Part shown: piece after piece, positions 26,211-34,499 of the stretch
Position numbering within the stretch: position 1 is the first letter of the stretch
Layout of the letters: the number at the start of each line of letters is the position of its first letter
Assembly: GCF_014203545.1 (NCBI RefSeq)
Contig: NZ_JACHJG010000013.1
Span: 124,001-188,000, forward strand
DNA length: 64,000 nucleotides
Direction of reading: 5' to 3'
From: Streptomyces netropsis
GTDB lineage: Bacteria; Actinomycetota; Actinomycetes; Streptomycetales; Streptomycetaceae
The notes under the pieces: model-generated
The model's input: the letters and a program-made list of their open reading frames with translations, nothing else
Told to the model about the DNA's origin: nothing
Database searches by the model: none
Translations under genes and position numbers: made by a program

Positions 26211-26236
26211 GTCGTCCCACCGGACGACCGCTTTTC
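26211..26236 (+). terminator. Intrinsic terminator of the ribose operon
   Basis: GTCGTCC (26211-26217), loop CACC, GGACGAC (26222-26228), then CGCTTTTCTC with a T-run. It lies 20 nt after the rbsK stop. Confidence 0.8.
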
Positions 26237-26373
26237 TCTGGCGGGTGATGTTCTGTCGGCGGCGTCGGCCGGGCGGTACGGTCGGGAGTCGAGGTGAACG
26301 CGGCGTCGGACGAGGCGGGTGGGGGGAGCCCGGCGGTCCGACGGACCGCCCCCGACTCGATCTGGAGGAACCG

Positions 26374-26889
26374 ATGTTCCGTGACCGATCCCGCCGTACC
26401 GTCGCCGCCGCCGTCGCCGTCGCCGCCGCGGCGTCCCTCGGTGCCGTGGCCTTCGGCCTGACGTCCCCGCACGCCGCCTCCGCCGCCCAGGAGGACACGG
26501 AGCTGCGGCTGACCACCGTGGAGAAGGCCGACACCCGGACCGAATACCCCAAGGCCGGGGACCACTGGGTGAGTTACTTCGACGTGCACACCACCGAGAC
26601 CGGCAGGGACGGCAAGGAGAGCGCCGGCCGCCGGGTCGGTGACGGGAGCGACCGCTGCGACGTGGTCCTCGCCCGGTACGAGGGCGTGGTCACGCAGTGC
26701 CAGCGGGTGCTGCGCACCGAGAACGGCACCCTGGTGCTGACGTCCATGACCGACCGCTTCGGCCGCGGCCCGCACACCGGTACCGCCGCCGTGACCGGCG
26801 GCACCGGTGCGTACGCCAAGGCGCGGGGCGAGGCCTCGCTCACCCAGACCGACAAGCAGGGTTCGTTCCGCATCCGGCTGCGGGACTGA
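26374..26889 (+). CDS. Secreted dirigent/allene-oxide-cyclase-barrel-like protein
   Basis: 171 aa. Signal peptide residues 1-40 (AAAVAVAAAASLGAVAFGL, cleaved near AASAA). The mature part is a small beta barrel with SYFDVHTTETGRDGKESAGR, RCDVVLARYEGVVTQCQRVL (Cys pair about 94 and 107), and AAVTGGTGAYAKARGEASLT near the C-terminus. The GGTGAYxxARGE motif is characteristic of the AOC-barrel-like/dirigent family in actinobacteria. Function is unknown; a role as cyclase or as secreted carrier is only inference. GGAGGAA precedes ATG 26374. Confidence 0.8.
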   Translation: MFRDRSRRTVAAAVAVAAAASLGAVAFGLTSPHAASAAQEDTELRLTTVEKADTRTEYPKAGDHWVSYFDVHTTETGRDGKESAGRRVGDGSDRCDVVLARYEGVVTQCQRVLRTENGTLVLTSMTDRFGRGPHTGTAAVTGGTGAYAKARGEASLTQTDKQGSFRIRLRD

Positions 26890-26929
26890 CCCCGACTCCC
26901 GGCTCCCCGCAGGAGACCCGGGCGCGGGC

Positions 26930-27976
26930 TCAGGCGCCCTTGCGCTCCAGCTCCAGCGCGAAGCGTTGCCACGCCTCCGCGCAGTTCCGGGCGGCCTGGG
27001 CCACCATCGCGGTGCGGTGCGCGGGCACGCTCTCGACGAGCCGCTGCCAACGGTCGCCCCCCATCGCATGGGCACTGAGCAGTTGAAGCAGCGCCCGGCC
27101 GCCCTCGGTGAAGCGGAGGGAGGGGTCCCGGCGCAGATTGGGCAGCGGCTGCTCGCCGCCCGTGGCCACCGACGAGGAGGCCACGGGCGTCGCGCGCAGC
27201 GCCACGGTGGCGTCGGCGGCGGTCCGGCTCTCGGCCTCCCGCAGCTTCTTCGGCACCGGGTCCTCACCCAGCCGCAGCCGCTGCCGTACGTCCCGCGCGG
27301 TGCCGACGGCTATCCCGGCGACGTCGGCGATCTCCCGCAGACTGGCGTGCGGCTTGGCGGTGATCAGCGCGACCGCCCGTCGGCGGCCCTCCGCCGCGTT
27401 GAGCGGGCGGACCCGCCCGTCGCGGCCGGTCCTGGCGCTCAACTGCACGCTGCCCGCACTTGAACGCCTGCGCAGCGAGGCGACCGTGCTCGCGGCGAGA
27501 CCGGTCGCCGAGGCGATCAGCCGGTCCGACCACTGCGGGTGGGTGCCGATGATGCGCTCGGCGGCGGCGGTGCGGTCGGCCGGGCTGAGCGGCAGCCCCT
27601 GGAGGGTGTTGAGCCTGACGCCGTAGACGAAGGCGTCCGCCTCGCTGCCCTCGAAGAAGCGGACCGCGATGCGGTCCTCGCCGCGCAGTCGCGCGGCCCG
27701 CAGCCGGTGCATGCCGTCGACGACGCGCATCGTCGAGCGGTGCACGATGATCGGCGGGAGACGGACGTCGAGCTTGGCGAGCATGTGGACATGATGGAGG
27801 TCCTCCCCGGCCACGCGGGGGGAATCGGCGGGCAGTAACGCGTCGAGGGGGACCACTGCCGTCAGACAGCGGTCCGATCCGCTCTCACCGCGCACGCCCG
27901 CCTCACGCACCGCGAACTCCGCGGTCGCCGCGTCCGTTGCCAACTCTCCCGATCGAGCACATTCCGAAGTCGTCAC
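26930..27976 (-). CDS. ParB-domain regulator, StrR-like
   Basis: 348 aa. A ParB/Srx-like N-terminal domain (LTAVVPLDALLPADSPRVAG, PPIIVHRSTMRVVDGMHRLR, about residues 45-120) and a helix-turn-helix (SDRLIASATGLAASTVASLR, about 165-185). The order and these motifs are those of StrR/TeiR-type pathway activators of antibiotic clusters, not chromosome-partition ParB. No biosynthetic cluster surrounds it here, so it is either an orphan or acts elsewhere. GTG 27976 is chosen, with GGAAGG a few nt upstream. It is divergent from the first XRE cassette (252 nt apart). Confidence 0.8.
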   Translation of the reverse strand: MTTSECARSGELATDAATAEFAVREAGVRGESGSDRCLTAVVPLDALLPADSPRVAGEDLHHVHMLAKLDVRLPPIIVHRSTMRVVDGMHRLRAARLRGEDRIAVRFFEGSEADAFVYGVRLNTLQGLPLSPADRTAAAERIIGTHPQWSDRLIASATGLAASTVASLRRRSSAGSVQLSARTGRDGRVRPLNAAEGRRRAVALITAKPHASLREIADVAGIAVGTARDVRQRLRLGEDPVPKKLREAESRTAADATVALRATPVASSSVATGGEQPLPNLRRDPSLRFTEGGRALLQLLSAHAMGGDRWQRLVESVPAHRTAMVAQAARNCAEAWQRFALELERKGA

Positions 27977-28228
27977 GACACCCTTCCAGGAACTCCTCCG
28001 ACGGACCGTGGTGGAGATCACGCACACGACGAAGACAGCTACCCGGGGCCCCCGCCTCGCCAACTGGCAGTCGACCGCCGGAGCGGGCGATCCAACACCA
28101 GTTGATCCCACCGACAGCAGGGACGCTAGGCAGCGACCGGTACGGCTGTCAACTGCATTGCCGGGTGCGCCTCATGGGGTCGCCGGTGGCCTCTAAGCTA
28201 GATTGACCCGCTGGAGGGAGGTGTGATC

Positions 28229-28672
28229 ATGAACGACCCCGACGCCCCTGCCGAGCACACGCTCGCCGACAAGCTCAATCATCTGTTCAACACGGTGGTA
28301 CCGGCCGGCCGTGAGCCGTACAGCACCGAGGAAGTGGCGCGCTCGATCACCACCGGGGGTGTGTCGATCTCCGGGAGCTACATCTGGCTGCTGCGCAAGG
28401 GGCAGCGCGACAATCCGACGCTGCGGCACCTGGAGGCGCTGGCGAAGTTCTTCGGCGTGCCGCCGGCCTATTTCTTCGACGACCGGGTCACCGAGGCCGT
28501 CAACGCGGACCTGCGCCTGCTCGTCGCCTTCCGCGACACCCAGGTGCAGCGGGTCGCGCTGCGTGCGGCCGGGCTGTCCCCCAAGAGTCTGCACTCGATC
28601 AACGAAGTGATCGAGCGCGTCCGCGAGCTGGAGGGCCTTCCGGCCAACCGGCCCGAGAAGCACCACCCCTAG
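28229..28672 (+). CDS. XRE-type transcription regulator, cassette 1
   Basis: 147 aa. N-terminal helix-turn-helix with EEVARSITTGGVSISGSYIW, then LLRKGQRDNPTLRHLEALAK and FFGVPPAYFFDD (about residues 32-87), a pattern seen in EspR/BldD-like XRE regulators. The C-terminal half (LRLLVAFRDTQVQRVALRAA GLSP in two parts) is a helical dimer or sensor region. It shares the same C-terminal pattern with the second-cassette regulator at 32190. ATG 28229 has GGGAGG 7 nt upstream. The downstream partner is an ImmA/IrrE protease, so a protease-controlled repressor is the likely role; no operator is shown. Confidence 0.8.
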   Translation: MNDPDAPAEHTLADKLNHLFNTVVPAGREPYSTEEVARSITTGGVSISGSYIWLLRKGQRDNPTLRHLEALAKFFGVPPAYFFDDRVTEAVNADLRLLVAFRDTQVQRVALRAAGLSPKSLHSINEVIERVRELEGLPANRPEKHHP

Positions 28673-28718
28673 CAGCGTCGGGAGCGCGGCGCGACAAAGC
28701 CACGGGGGGACCCACACC

Positions 28719-29249
28719 GTGAACTTCAAGAGGCTGCACCGGCGAAGCCTGGAACGGGTTCGCAGCCTGGACATACCCATACCGTTCGACGTCTGGGAGC
28801 TGTGCGACAGGGTCGCCGAGCGCCATGGCCGGCCCATCCGGCTGGAGCCCATCCACCTGCCCGTGGACGGGCCGTGCGGGCTGTGGATATCCGGGCCCGA
28901 AGTCGACTACATCTTCTACGAATCCGATACCAGCCCGCTCCATCAGGAGCACATCATCGCCCACGAGCTGGGCCACGTGATCTGTGGCCACAAGGAGAAC
29001 GCGGTACTGGGCGAGGAGACCTCGCGGCTGGTGCTGCCGACGCTCGATCCGCGGATGGTGCAGAGCGTGCTGCAGCGTACGTACTACACCTCGGCCGAGG
29101 AGCAGGAGGCCGAGATGATCGCCTCCCTGATCCTCCAGGAGGCCAACCGGCGCCCGTTGGAGCGCAACTGGACCGTGCCCAGCGAGGCAGCCGAAAGCGT
29201 CGAGCGGCTGGACCGGTCGCTGCGCAGCTCCACCCAGGACGAGACGTGA
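28719..29249 (+). CDS. ImmA/IrrE-family metalloprotease, cassette 1
   Basis: 176 aa. Zinc-peptidase core IIAHELGHVICGH (HELGH at 82-86, His91 behind it), with a Glu-rich helix EEQEAEMIASLIL (about 127-139) that would give the third ligand. ImmA and IrrE proteases cleave XRE repressors (ImmR, DdrO) to switch genes on. This one follows an XRE gene after 46 nt and overlaps the membrane-protein gene by 4 nt, so the three should act together. Many databases call this family a 'toxin'; toxicity is not implied by the sequence. Confidence 0.88.
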   Translation: MNFKRLHRRSLERVRSLDIPIPFDVWELCDRVAERHGRPIRLEPIHLPVDGPCGLWISGPEVDYIFYESDTSPLHQEHIIAHELGHVICGHKENAVLGEETSRLVLPTLDPRMVQSVLQRTYYTSAEEQEAEMIASLILQEANRRPLERNWTVPSEAAESVERLDRSLRSSTQDET

Positions 29250-30496
29250 TCACCTCCCTCCACGCCTTCGGCGCCGTCGCCGCCTGGGCCGGCCTGTTCT
29301 ACAAGTGGCGTTCCCTGCGGCAGAACCCGGCGGACCCCGCCCTGCTCGCCCTGTGTGCCGTCTTCACCCTCTCGGGCCTGAGCTTCTTCATCTCGCTGCC
29401 GGTGGTGTGGGTCCGCGTCGACGATCTCCTGGGGGTGCCGAACATCGCGGCACTGCTCGCCCAGAGCTGTGTGATGGCGCTCCTCGTCGGCCAGCAGCTC
29501 GTGCTGACGTACTGGGCCCGGCCGCCCGAGCGGGCCCGGGTGCTGGCCCGGCTGCAGTTGTGCTTCGGGGTGGCGGCCATCGCGTCGCTGGCCACCCTCT
29601 TCTGGCTGCTCACCCCGACCGCGCAGCGCCCGAGGGACTTCACGCTCTACTACGTGCACGATCCGTACTACATCGCCTATCTCTCGCTCTACGTCGGTGC
29701 GTACCTGATCGGCGAGATCAACGTCGTCCGCGTCTGCTGGGGCTACTCCGCGGTCGCCGGACGGACCTGGCTGCGGCGGGGTCTGCGGGTCACGGCCGTC
29801 GGGGCGTTCATCACCCTCGGCTACGGCGGCATCCGGGCCGGCAACATCCTCGGCATCGCGTTCGGCTTCGATCTGCGCCACCTGGAGACCGTCGCCTGGC
29901 TGTGCGGGGACCTCGGCTCGGCGATCACCCTGGTGGGCTGGACGCTGCCGGGGTGGGGCCCGCGCGTGGCCGCGGCGGGCCGGTGGGTGACGGCGTACCG
30001 CCGGCACCGCCGGCTCTATCCGCTGTGGGCGGCGCTCCACGAGGCCGTTCCCACCATCGCGCTCGCCCCGGCGCGCAGCGAGCTGGCCGACCGGCTGGCG
30101 GTGCGGCAGGTGGAGTTCCGGCTCTACCGCCGGGTCATCGAGATCAGGGACGGGCAGCTCGCCCTGCGGGCCCACGCCGACCCCGAGGCGATGGCGGAGG
30201 TGACCCGCGCGAGCCATGAGGCGGGGCTGTCCGGGGACGAACTGCGGGCGAGGGTCGAGGCCCTGCGGATCGCCTCGGCCCTGCGGGCGCGGGCGCGGGG
30301 CCGGACGGTGGCCGACGCCGACCGCGCGCGGGTCGGCGCCGAGGGCCCGGCGTTCACCGACCTCGCCGCGGAGACCGCCTGGCTGGTGCGGGTGGCGGTC
30401 GTCTTCGCGGCCCTGCCGGCCGACGCCTCCGAGCAGGCCGACGGTGCGGCCCGTGCGGCCGCATCGGGTGACGGCCGCGTGCCGGAAGTCGGTTGA
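29246..30496 (+). CDS. DUF6545 / MAB_1171c-like membrane protein, cassette 1
   Basis: 416 aa. About seven hydrophobic helices fill residues 1-235 (for example LHAFGAVAAWAGLFY, LCAVFTLSGLSFFISLPVVW and IAALLAQSCVMALLVG). Residues 240-416 form a helical cytoplasmic domain with VEFRLYRRVIEIRDGQLALR near residue 300, a motif repeated in the paralog at 33294. MAB_1171c is annotated as a putative transporter, but no transport motif is visible. GTG 29246 overlaps the IrrE stop (GTGA). Membrane sensor or effector roles are both possible. Confidence 0.85.
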   Translation: MITSLHAFGAVAAWAGLFYKWRSLRQNPADPALLALCAVFTLSGLSFFISLPVVWVRVDDLLGVPNIAALLAQSCVMALLVGQQLVLTYWARPPERARVLARLQLCFGVAAIASLATLFWLLTPTAQRPRDFTLYYVHDPYYIAYLSLYVGAYLIGEINVVRVCWGYSAVAGRTWLRRGLRVTAVGAFITLGYGGIRAGNILGIAFGFDLRHLETVAWLCGDLGSAITLVGWTLPGWGPRVAAAGRWVTAYRRHRRLYPLWAALHEAVPTIALAPARSELADRLAVRQVEFRLYRRVIEIRDGQLALRAHADPEAMAEVTRASHEAGLSGDELRARVEALRIASALRARARGRTVADADRARVGAEGPAFTDLAAETAWLVRVAVVFAALPADASEQADGAARAAASGDGRVPEVG

Positions 30497-30542
30497 TAGC
30501 GTGACGGCTTGTGAGGTTCCGTTCACGATCGGAAGGTCCGGC

Positions 30543-31274
30543 ATGCCCGTACGTAGCGGTGTCGAGCAGCGGCTCGCCCTGGCGCCCAACGGCAAGTCCA
30601 TCGACGTCTACCGGCCTTCGAGCGCCCCGGCGGCGTTGCCGACGGTGTTGCTGTGGCACGGCATAGGCCCCGACGAGCGGGACATCCTCATGCCGCTGGC
30701 GTGGGAGGTCGCGGCCCTCGGCACGGTCGTCTTCGCACCGGACTGGCGTTCCGACGCGGCCGACGGCGGGCGCGCGGATCTGCTCGGCTCGCTGGAGTTC
30801 GTCCGCGCGCGGGCCGCCGAGCACGGCGGCGACGCGGACCGGATCGTGCTCGCCGGCTGGTCGGCGGGGGCCTCCGCCGCGCTGGGGGTCGCGCTGCACC
30901 CGGAGGTGGCCGACGGCTGGCGTCCCCGGGCGGTCGTGGGCATCGCCTCGCGGTACGACCGTCCGGCGCGGACGACGGGGCACGTGCCCCTGGTCGATCT
31001 GGCCGCCGGCCCCGCCGCGACGCCGGTGCCGGTCCGTCTGGTGCACGGCACGGCGGACGAACAGATCGACGTCGCGTACTCCCGTGACCTGGTGGCGGCC
31101 CTGGAGGCGCACGGCTGGGCGGCCCGTCTCGACGAGGTGCACGCCGACCACGCGGGCGCCATCATGGCCGCCTACGACCCGGAGCTCGGCCGCTGCCGTC
31201 CGAGCGAGGACGAGCGCGTCCGCCGGGCCGGGGAGCTGACGGCCCGTGCCGTGGCGGAGGCGGCGGGCGCGTAG
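30543..31274 (+). CDS. Alpha/beta hydrolase (dienelactone-hydrolase-like)
   Basis: 243 aa. Nucleophile elbow GWSAG (Ser107), with Asp172 in HGTADEQID and His203 in EVHADHAG completing a likely catalytic triad; WHGIGPDERD near residue 38 forms the oxyanion-hole strand. The fold fits a dienelactone-hydrolase-like or acyl esterase. The substrate is unknown. ATG 30543 is 46 nt after the DUF6545 stop, preceded by GGAAGG, so co-transcription with cassette 1 is possible. It is followed by a folded repeat. Confidence 0.75.
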   Translation: MPVRSGVEQRLALAPNGKSIDVYRPSSAPAALPTVLLWHGIGPDERDILMPLAWEVAALGTVVFAPDWRSDAADGGRADLLGSLEFVRARAAEHGGDADRIVLAGWSAGASAALGVALHPEVADGWRPRAVVGIASRYDRPARTTGHVPLVDLAAGPAATPVPVRLVHGTADEQIDVAYSRDLVAALEAHGWAARLDEVHADHAGAIMAAYDPELGRCRPSEDERVRRAGELTARAVAEAAGA

Positions 31275-31279
31275 GCCCG

Positions 31280-31375
31280 CACCTCCGCTGCGCGGCGGTG
31301 TCCTCAAGCGCCGGACGGGCTGGAATCGGCTGAGCTCAGCCGCCAAGCCCGTCCGCCGTTGAGGCCGCAGCGCGT
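31280..31375. repeat. Dispersed intergenic repeat, copy 2, folding as a terminator
   Basis: CCTCAAGCGCCGGACGGGCT (31312-31331) and the near-complement CCAAGCCCGTCCGCCGTTGA (about 31342-31361) form an inverted repeat between the convergent hydrolase and panD genes. Same modules as at 12442, 52640 and 56038. Confidence 0.75.
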
Positions 31376-31387
31376 GCCCGGCTCGGA

Positions 31388-31804
31388 TCAGCTCTCGACG
31401 AGGTCGCCCCGGCGCAGACCGGACCCGTCCGGGACGGCGGCGGGGTCGCTGCCCAGGTCGACGACGGCGTTGCGCTCGTCGACGAAGACGACCCGGGGTT
31501 CGAAGGCGGCAGCCTCCGCGGTGTCCATCGAGCCGTAGGCGATGATGATGACCAGATCACCGGGGCTGATCAGACGCGCGGCGGCGCCGTTGATGCCGAT
31601 CACCCCGGAGCCGCGGGGCCCCTCGATGACATAGGTCGACAGCCGGGCGCCGTTGTCGATGTCGACGATGTCGACCTTTTCGCCGGGCAGCAGGTCTGCG
31701 GCTTCCATCAGATCGGCGTCGATCGTCAGGGAACCCACATAGTGCAGGTCCGCCTGGGTCACGGTGGCGCGATGGATCTTGGACTTCATCATGGTGCGGT
31801 ACAT
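31388..31804 (-). CDS. panD: Aspartate 1-decarboxylase PanD
   Basis: 138 aa, the usual size. PanD makes beta-alanine for pantothenate/CoA. The precursor self-cleaves between Gly24 and Ser25 in HYVGSLTID, which creates the pyruvoyl cofactor. Further family segments: MMKSKIHRATVTQADL at the N-terminus, and GSGVIGINGAAARLISPGDL then VIIIAYG (about 74-100). ATG 31804 gives the normal N-terminus. panC and panB are not in the window. The gene stands alone between the two cassettes. Confidence 0.96.
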   Translation of the reverse strand: MYRTMMKSKIHRATVTQADLHYVGSLTIDADLMEAADLLPGEKVDIVDIDNGARLSTYVIEGPRGSGVIGINGAAARLISPGDLVIIIAYGSMDTAEAAAFEPRVVFVDERNAVVDLGSDPAAVPDGSGLRRGDLVES

Positions 31805-32189
31805 GGTGTCCGCATTTTACGCGCACAGGCTTTCGAGTGCGCAAGGAAAAGGAACGGCGGCGTCACTCAATGCACCCCCGTGGCTCTGAGTGACCGCCGC
31901 ACGCAACACCGGGGACGTTAGCCATCCGGATCCGGTCATCGCAACTTGCTGCATCGAAGTTGCAACATAATGCACTCGAACTCGACCTCAAATACGCATG
32001 CACCGCCCGTAAGCCGGGCATTCGATCCGCCTGCCGATGCCGTTACCGCAGGAAGGCCGCGTCCTCGGCGACGGAACGGCCGGCCGGGACTGGCTAGGGA
32101 CTTCACCAGGAAGTTAGAGTCCTCCGGTCGGCACACCGCCGCGCCGCGGCGTCGACGGTGCCGCACATCGACATCCGAGAGGTTGAAGG
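31805..32189. promoter_or_regulatory. Spacer between panD and cassette 2 with two dyads
   Basis: 385 nt without a gene. GCGGCGTCACTCA (31857-31869) pairs with TGAGTGACCGCCGC (31887-31900), a dyad with one bulge and a 17-nt loop. GCAACTT-N9-AAGTTGC (31941-31963) is a perfect 7-bp dyad, directly followed by CATAAT (31966-31971), which resembles a -10 hexamer. The second dyad is a candidate operator for the XRE regulator starting at 32190. Confidence 0.55.
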
Positions 32190-32717
32190 ATGAATCAGGG
32201 GGGAGGGGCTCCGGAGGCGTCGGCACGGCCCTCCCTGGAGCAGCGGATCCAGGCGGCGAAGGCCGAAATCGCCCGTCGGCTGCGGTACGTGCGCCAGCAC
32301 CACCCCGAAGGCCCCTTCACCCTGGCCGGTTTGGCCGAGCGCGCGGGCGTCTCCAAACGCACGCTGTCCCACGCGGAATCCGCGGACGGCTCGAACCTCA
32401 CCCTGGAGACCCTCCTCAAGGTCTCCTACAGCCTGGGCATTTCACGAGACGCGTACTTCCTGGACGAGCAGGTCTTCCACCAGGTGAACGAGGAACTGGA
32501 GACCCTGCGCGTGCTGCGGACCCAGCGCGTGGAGGGCGTGGCCCTGCGCACGTCCTCCCCCGGCTCCCCCGGCTCCCCCGGGACCGGCCACGCGCCGCCC
32601 GTGGACCGGCTGTCGGGCCTGCTCCAGGAGATCCTCGCCTCCGCGGCGCAGGCGCAGAACGAGTTACGGGACCTTCCGGCGCCGCCCGGGCCGCCGGTAA
32701 TGAACGACGACCGTTGA
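32190..32717 (+). CDS. XRE-type transcription regulator, cassette 2
   Basis: 175 aa. Helix-turn-helix with FTLAGLAERAGVSKRTLSHA, then SNLTLETLLKVSYSLGISRD (about residues 48-90). The C-terminal part (YFLDEQVFHQVNEELETLRV, RTQRVEGVALRTSS) corresponds to the cassette-1 regulator. A short tandem SPG tract (about residues 122-130) is coded by repeated GGCTCCCCC. GAAGG precedes ATG 32190 by a few nt. The stop overlaps the IrrE start by 1 nt (TGATG). Expected to be a repressor cleaved by its neighbour; its operator may be the dyad upstream. Confidence 0.8.
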   Translation: MNQGGGAPEASARPSLEQRIQAAKAEIARRLRYVRQHHPEGPFTLAGLAERAGVSKRTLSHAESADGSNLTLETLLKVSYSLGISRDAYFLDEQVFHQVNEELETLRVLRTQRVEGVALRTSSPGSPGSPGTGHAPPVDRLSGLLQEILASAAQAQNELRDLPAPPGPPVMNDDR

Positions 32718-33289
32718 TGATGGTGATGCGCTGGCGCCGGAAAGAGCCGGACCGTGAATTCACCTCGTTCCGGCTCGACTGCGAGGAGCGCGTGCGCGCG
32801 CTCCGGCTTCCCCCGGGCGAACTGACCATTCAATCGCTCCTCGACCATCTCGGCGAGCGGTTCGGCCGCCCCATTCATCTGGTACCGCTCGCGCTTCCGC
32901 CCGGCAGCCCCGACGGGATGTGGGTGTCGGCGGAGGAGCGGGACTTCATCGCGTTCGAGGAGCGGCTCGCACCCATTCACCAACGCCAGGTCATTCTCCA
33001 TGAGATCGGGCATTTCGTCTGCGACCACGAGGCGGCTCCGGTGATGACCCCCGAGGCGACCCGGTTGCTGCTGCCCTCCCTCGACCCGGAGTTGGTGCAG
33101 CGGGTCCTGGGCCGGGAGCACGCGCACTCGCCCGCCGAGCGCGAGGCCGAATTCATCGGCTCCCTCCTCGGCCGGCAGATCGGTAGCTGGACCACACAGC
33201 GCGTGTGGGAGGTACCACCGGAGGCCGCGGAACTCGCGGCCCGGCTGTCCGCGCTGGAGCGCCCGGCCCGTGAGCGAGACGAACGGTAA
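32717..33289 (+). CDS. ImmA/IrrE-family metalloprotease, cassette 2
   Basis: 190 aa. HEIGH at 95-99 inside QVILHEIGHFVCDHEAA, with the downstream SPAEREAEFIGSLL helix as in the paralog. The two proteases share a row of segments: FGRPIHLVPLALPPGSPDGMW and RLLLPSLDPELVQRVL match RLEPIHLPVDGPCGLW and RLVLPTLDPRMVQSVL of the first. Start ATG 32717 overlaps the XRE stop by 1 nt. A membrane protein follows 4 nt later, so all are co-translated. Confidence 0.85.
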   Translation: MMVMRWRRKEPDREFTSFRLDCEERVRALRLPPGELTIQSLLDHLGERFGRPIHLVPLALPPGSPDGMWVSAEERDFIAFEERLAPIHQRQVILHEIGHFVCDHEAAPVMTPEATRLLLPSLDPELVQRVLGREHAHSPAEREAEFIGSLLGRQIGSWTTQRVWEVPPEAAELAARLSALERPARERDER

Positions 33290-33293
33290 AAGA

Positions 33294-34499
33294 ATGAACA
33301 ACACCCTGAACAGCGTCATGTATCCGACGTGCGCCGCGGTGAACCTCCTGGCGTTCCTCTACAAGGCGAGAGTCCTGCGCGTCGACCGGTCCCCCGCGCA
33401 ATGGGCCCTCGCCGGCAACTTCTTCATACCCTTCCTGATCTTCACCGTGTCGACCCCTGCGGTCTGGGTGGCGACCAGCGAGGCGGTGGGCATCCGCAAC
33501 TTCTCGGGCCTGTTCACCCAGAGCTGTGTCATGCTCCTGACCGCCTGCCAGCAGCTGGTCCTGCTGCACCTCACCTACGAGCGGAACGTCGCCTGGCGCA
33601 AGGCGACACCGCGCCTCATCGGCATCGGCGCCACCATCATCGTCATGGTGACGCTGTTCTCCTTGGCCACCGAACTCCACGAGCGCCCCACCGACTTCGC
33701 GCTGAGCAGGGCGCAGTTCTACCCCGCGTACCTCAGTGTCTATCTGATCGCCTACGCCTGGAATCAGATCGACGTGTGCATCCTGTGCTGGCGCTACGCC
33801 AACATCGCCCCCACCCCGTGGCTGCGCCGCGGCCTGCGGCTCGTGGCCCTCACGCTGCCCGCCGGCCTGCTCTACGCGGGCTGCCGGGCCGCCGACATCG
33901 TCGCCGGGCAGTTCGGCACGACGGGCCACGCCTGGGAGCCGATCGTGCCGATCGCGGTCACCGTCAACACGATCGGGAAGACGGCAGGCTGGACGATGCC
34001 CGACTGGGGGCGCTCCCTCAGCGCCCTGTGGGCACGGATCGACCTGCGCCGGGCCCACGGTGAACTGCGGCCCCTGCACCGGGTCCTGACCGCCCAGGTG
34101 CCCGAGCCGGTGCTCGAACTGGAGCCGGACGCCGACCGCCGCACCCGGGTGTACCGCACGGTGATCGAGATCCGGGACGCCCAGTGGGCCCTGCGGACGT
34201 GGATGGACCCCGCCGTCGCCGAGACCGCCGTGGCCCGGGCCGCGGACGCCGGGCTGACGGGCGACGACCTCGCCGCGACCGTCGAGGCCGCACTGCTCGC
34301 CGCCGCCCTGCGGGCGAAGGAGCACGGCCTGCGGCCCGCCGAGCACGCGAGCACCCCGCTCGCCGCCGAACCCCAGGACCTGGCCGCCGAGCTGTCCTTC
34401 CAGCGCACGCTGGCCCGCGCCTTCGCCACGTCCCCGATCGTGGCGGACACCCTCGCCCGTACCCCGCTCAGCCACGCCTCGTCGGAGCAGACCGCATGA
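33294..34499 (+). CDS. DUF6545 / MAB_1171c-like membrane protein, cassette 2
   Basis: 401 aa. About seven helices in residues 1-225 (for example VMYPTCAAVNLLAFLYK, FFIPFLIFTVSTPAVWVA and LIGIGATIIVMVTLFSLA), then a helical cytoplasmic domain with RVYRTVIEIRDAQWALRTWM that matches the first paralog (RLYRRVIEIRDGQLALRA). ATG 33294 is chosen; a GTG at 33270 would overlap the protease gene. The stop overlaps the P450 ATG (34496), so these two are coupled. Sensor, transporter or effector functions cannot be separated from sequence. Confidence 0.83.
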   Translation: MNNTLNSVMYPTCAAVNLLAFLYKARVLRVDRSPAQWALAGNFFIPFLIFTVSTPAVWVATSEAVGIRNFSGLFTQSCVMLLTACQQLVLLHLTYERNVAWRKATPRLIGIGATIIVMVTLFSLATELHERPTDFALSRAQFYPAYLSVYLIAYAWNQIDVCILCWRYANIAPTPWLRRGLRLVALTLPAGLLYAGCRAADIVAGQFGTTGHAWEPIVPIAVTVNTIGKTAGWTMPDWGRSLSALWARIDLRRAHGELRPLHRVLTAQVPEPVLELEPDADRRTRVYRTVIEIRDAQWALRTWMDPAVAETAVARAADAGLTGDDLAATVEAALLAAALRAKEHGLRPAEHASTPLAAEPQDLAAELSFQRTLARAFATSPIVADTLARTPLSHASSEQTA

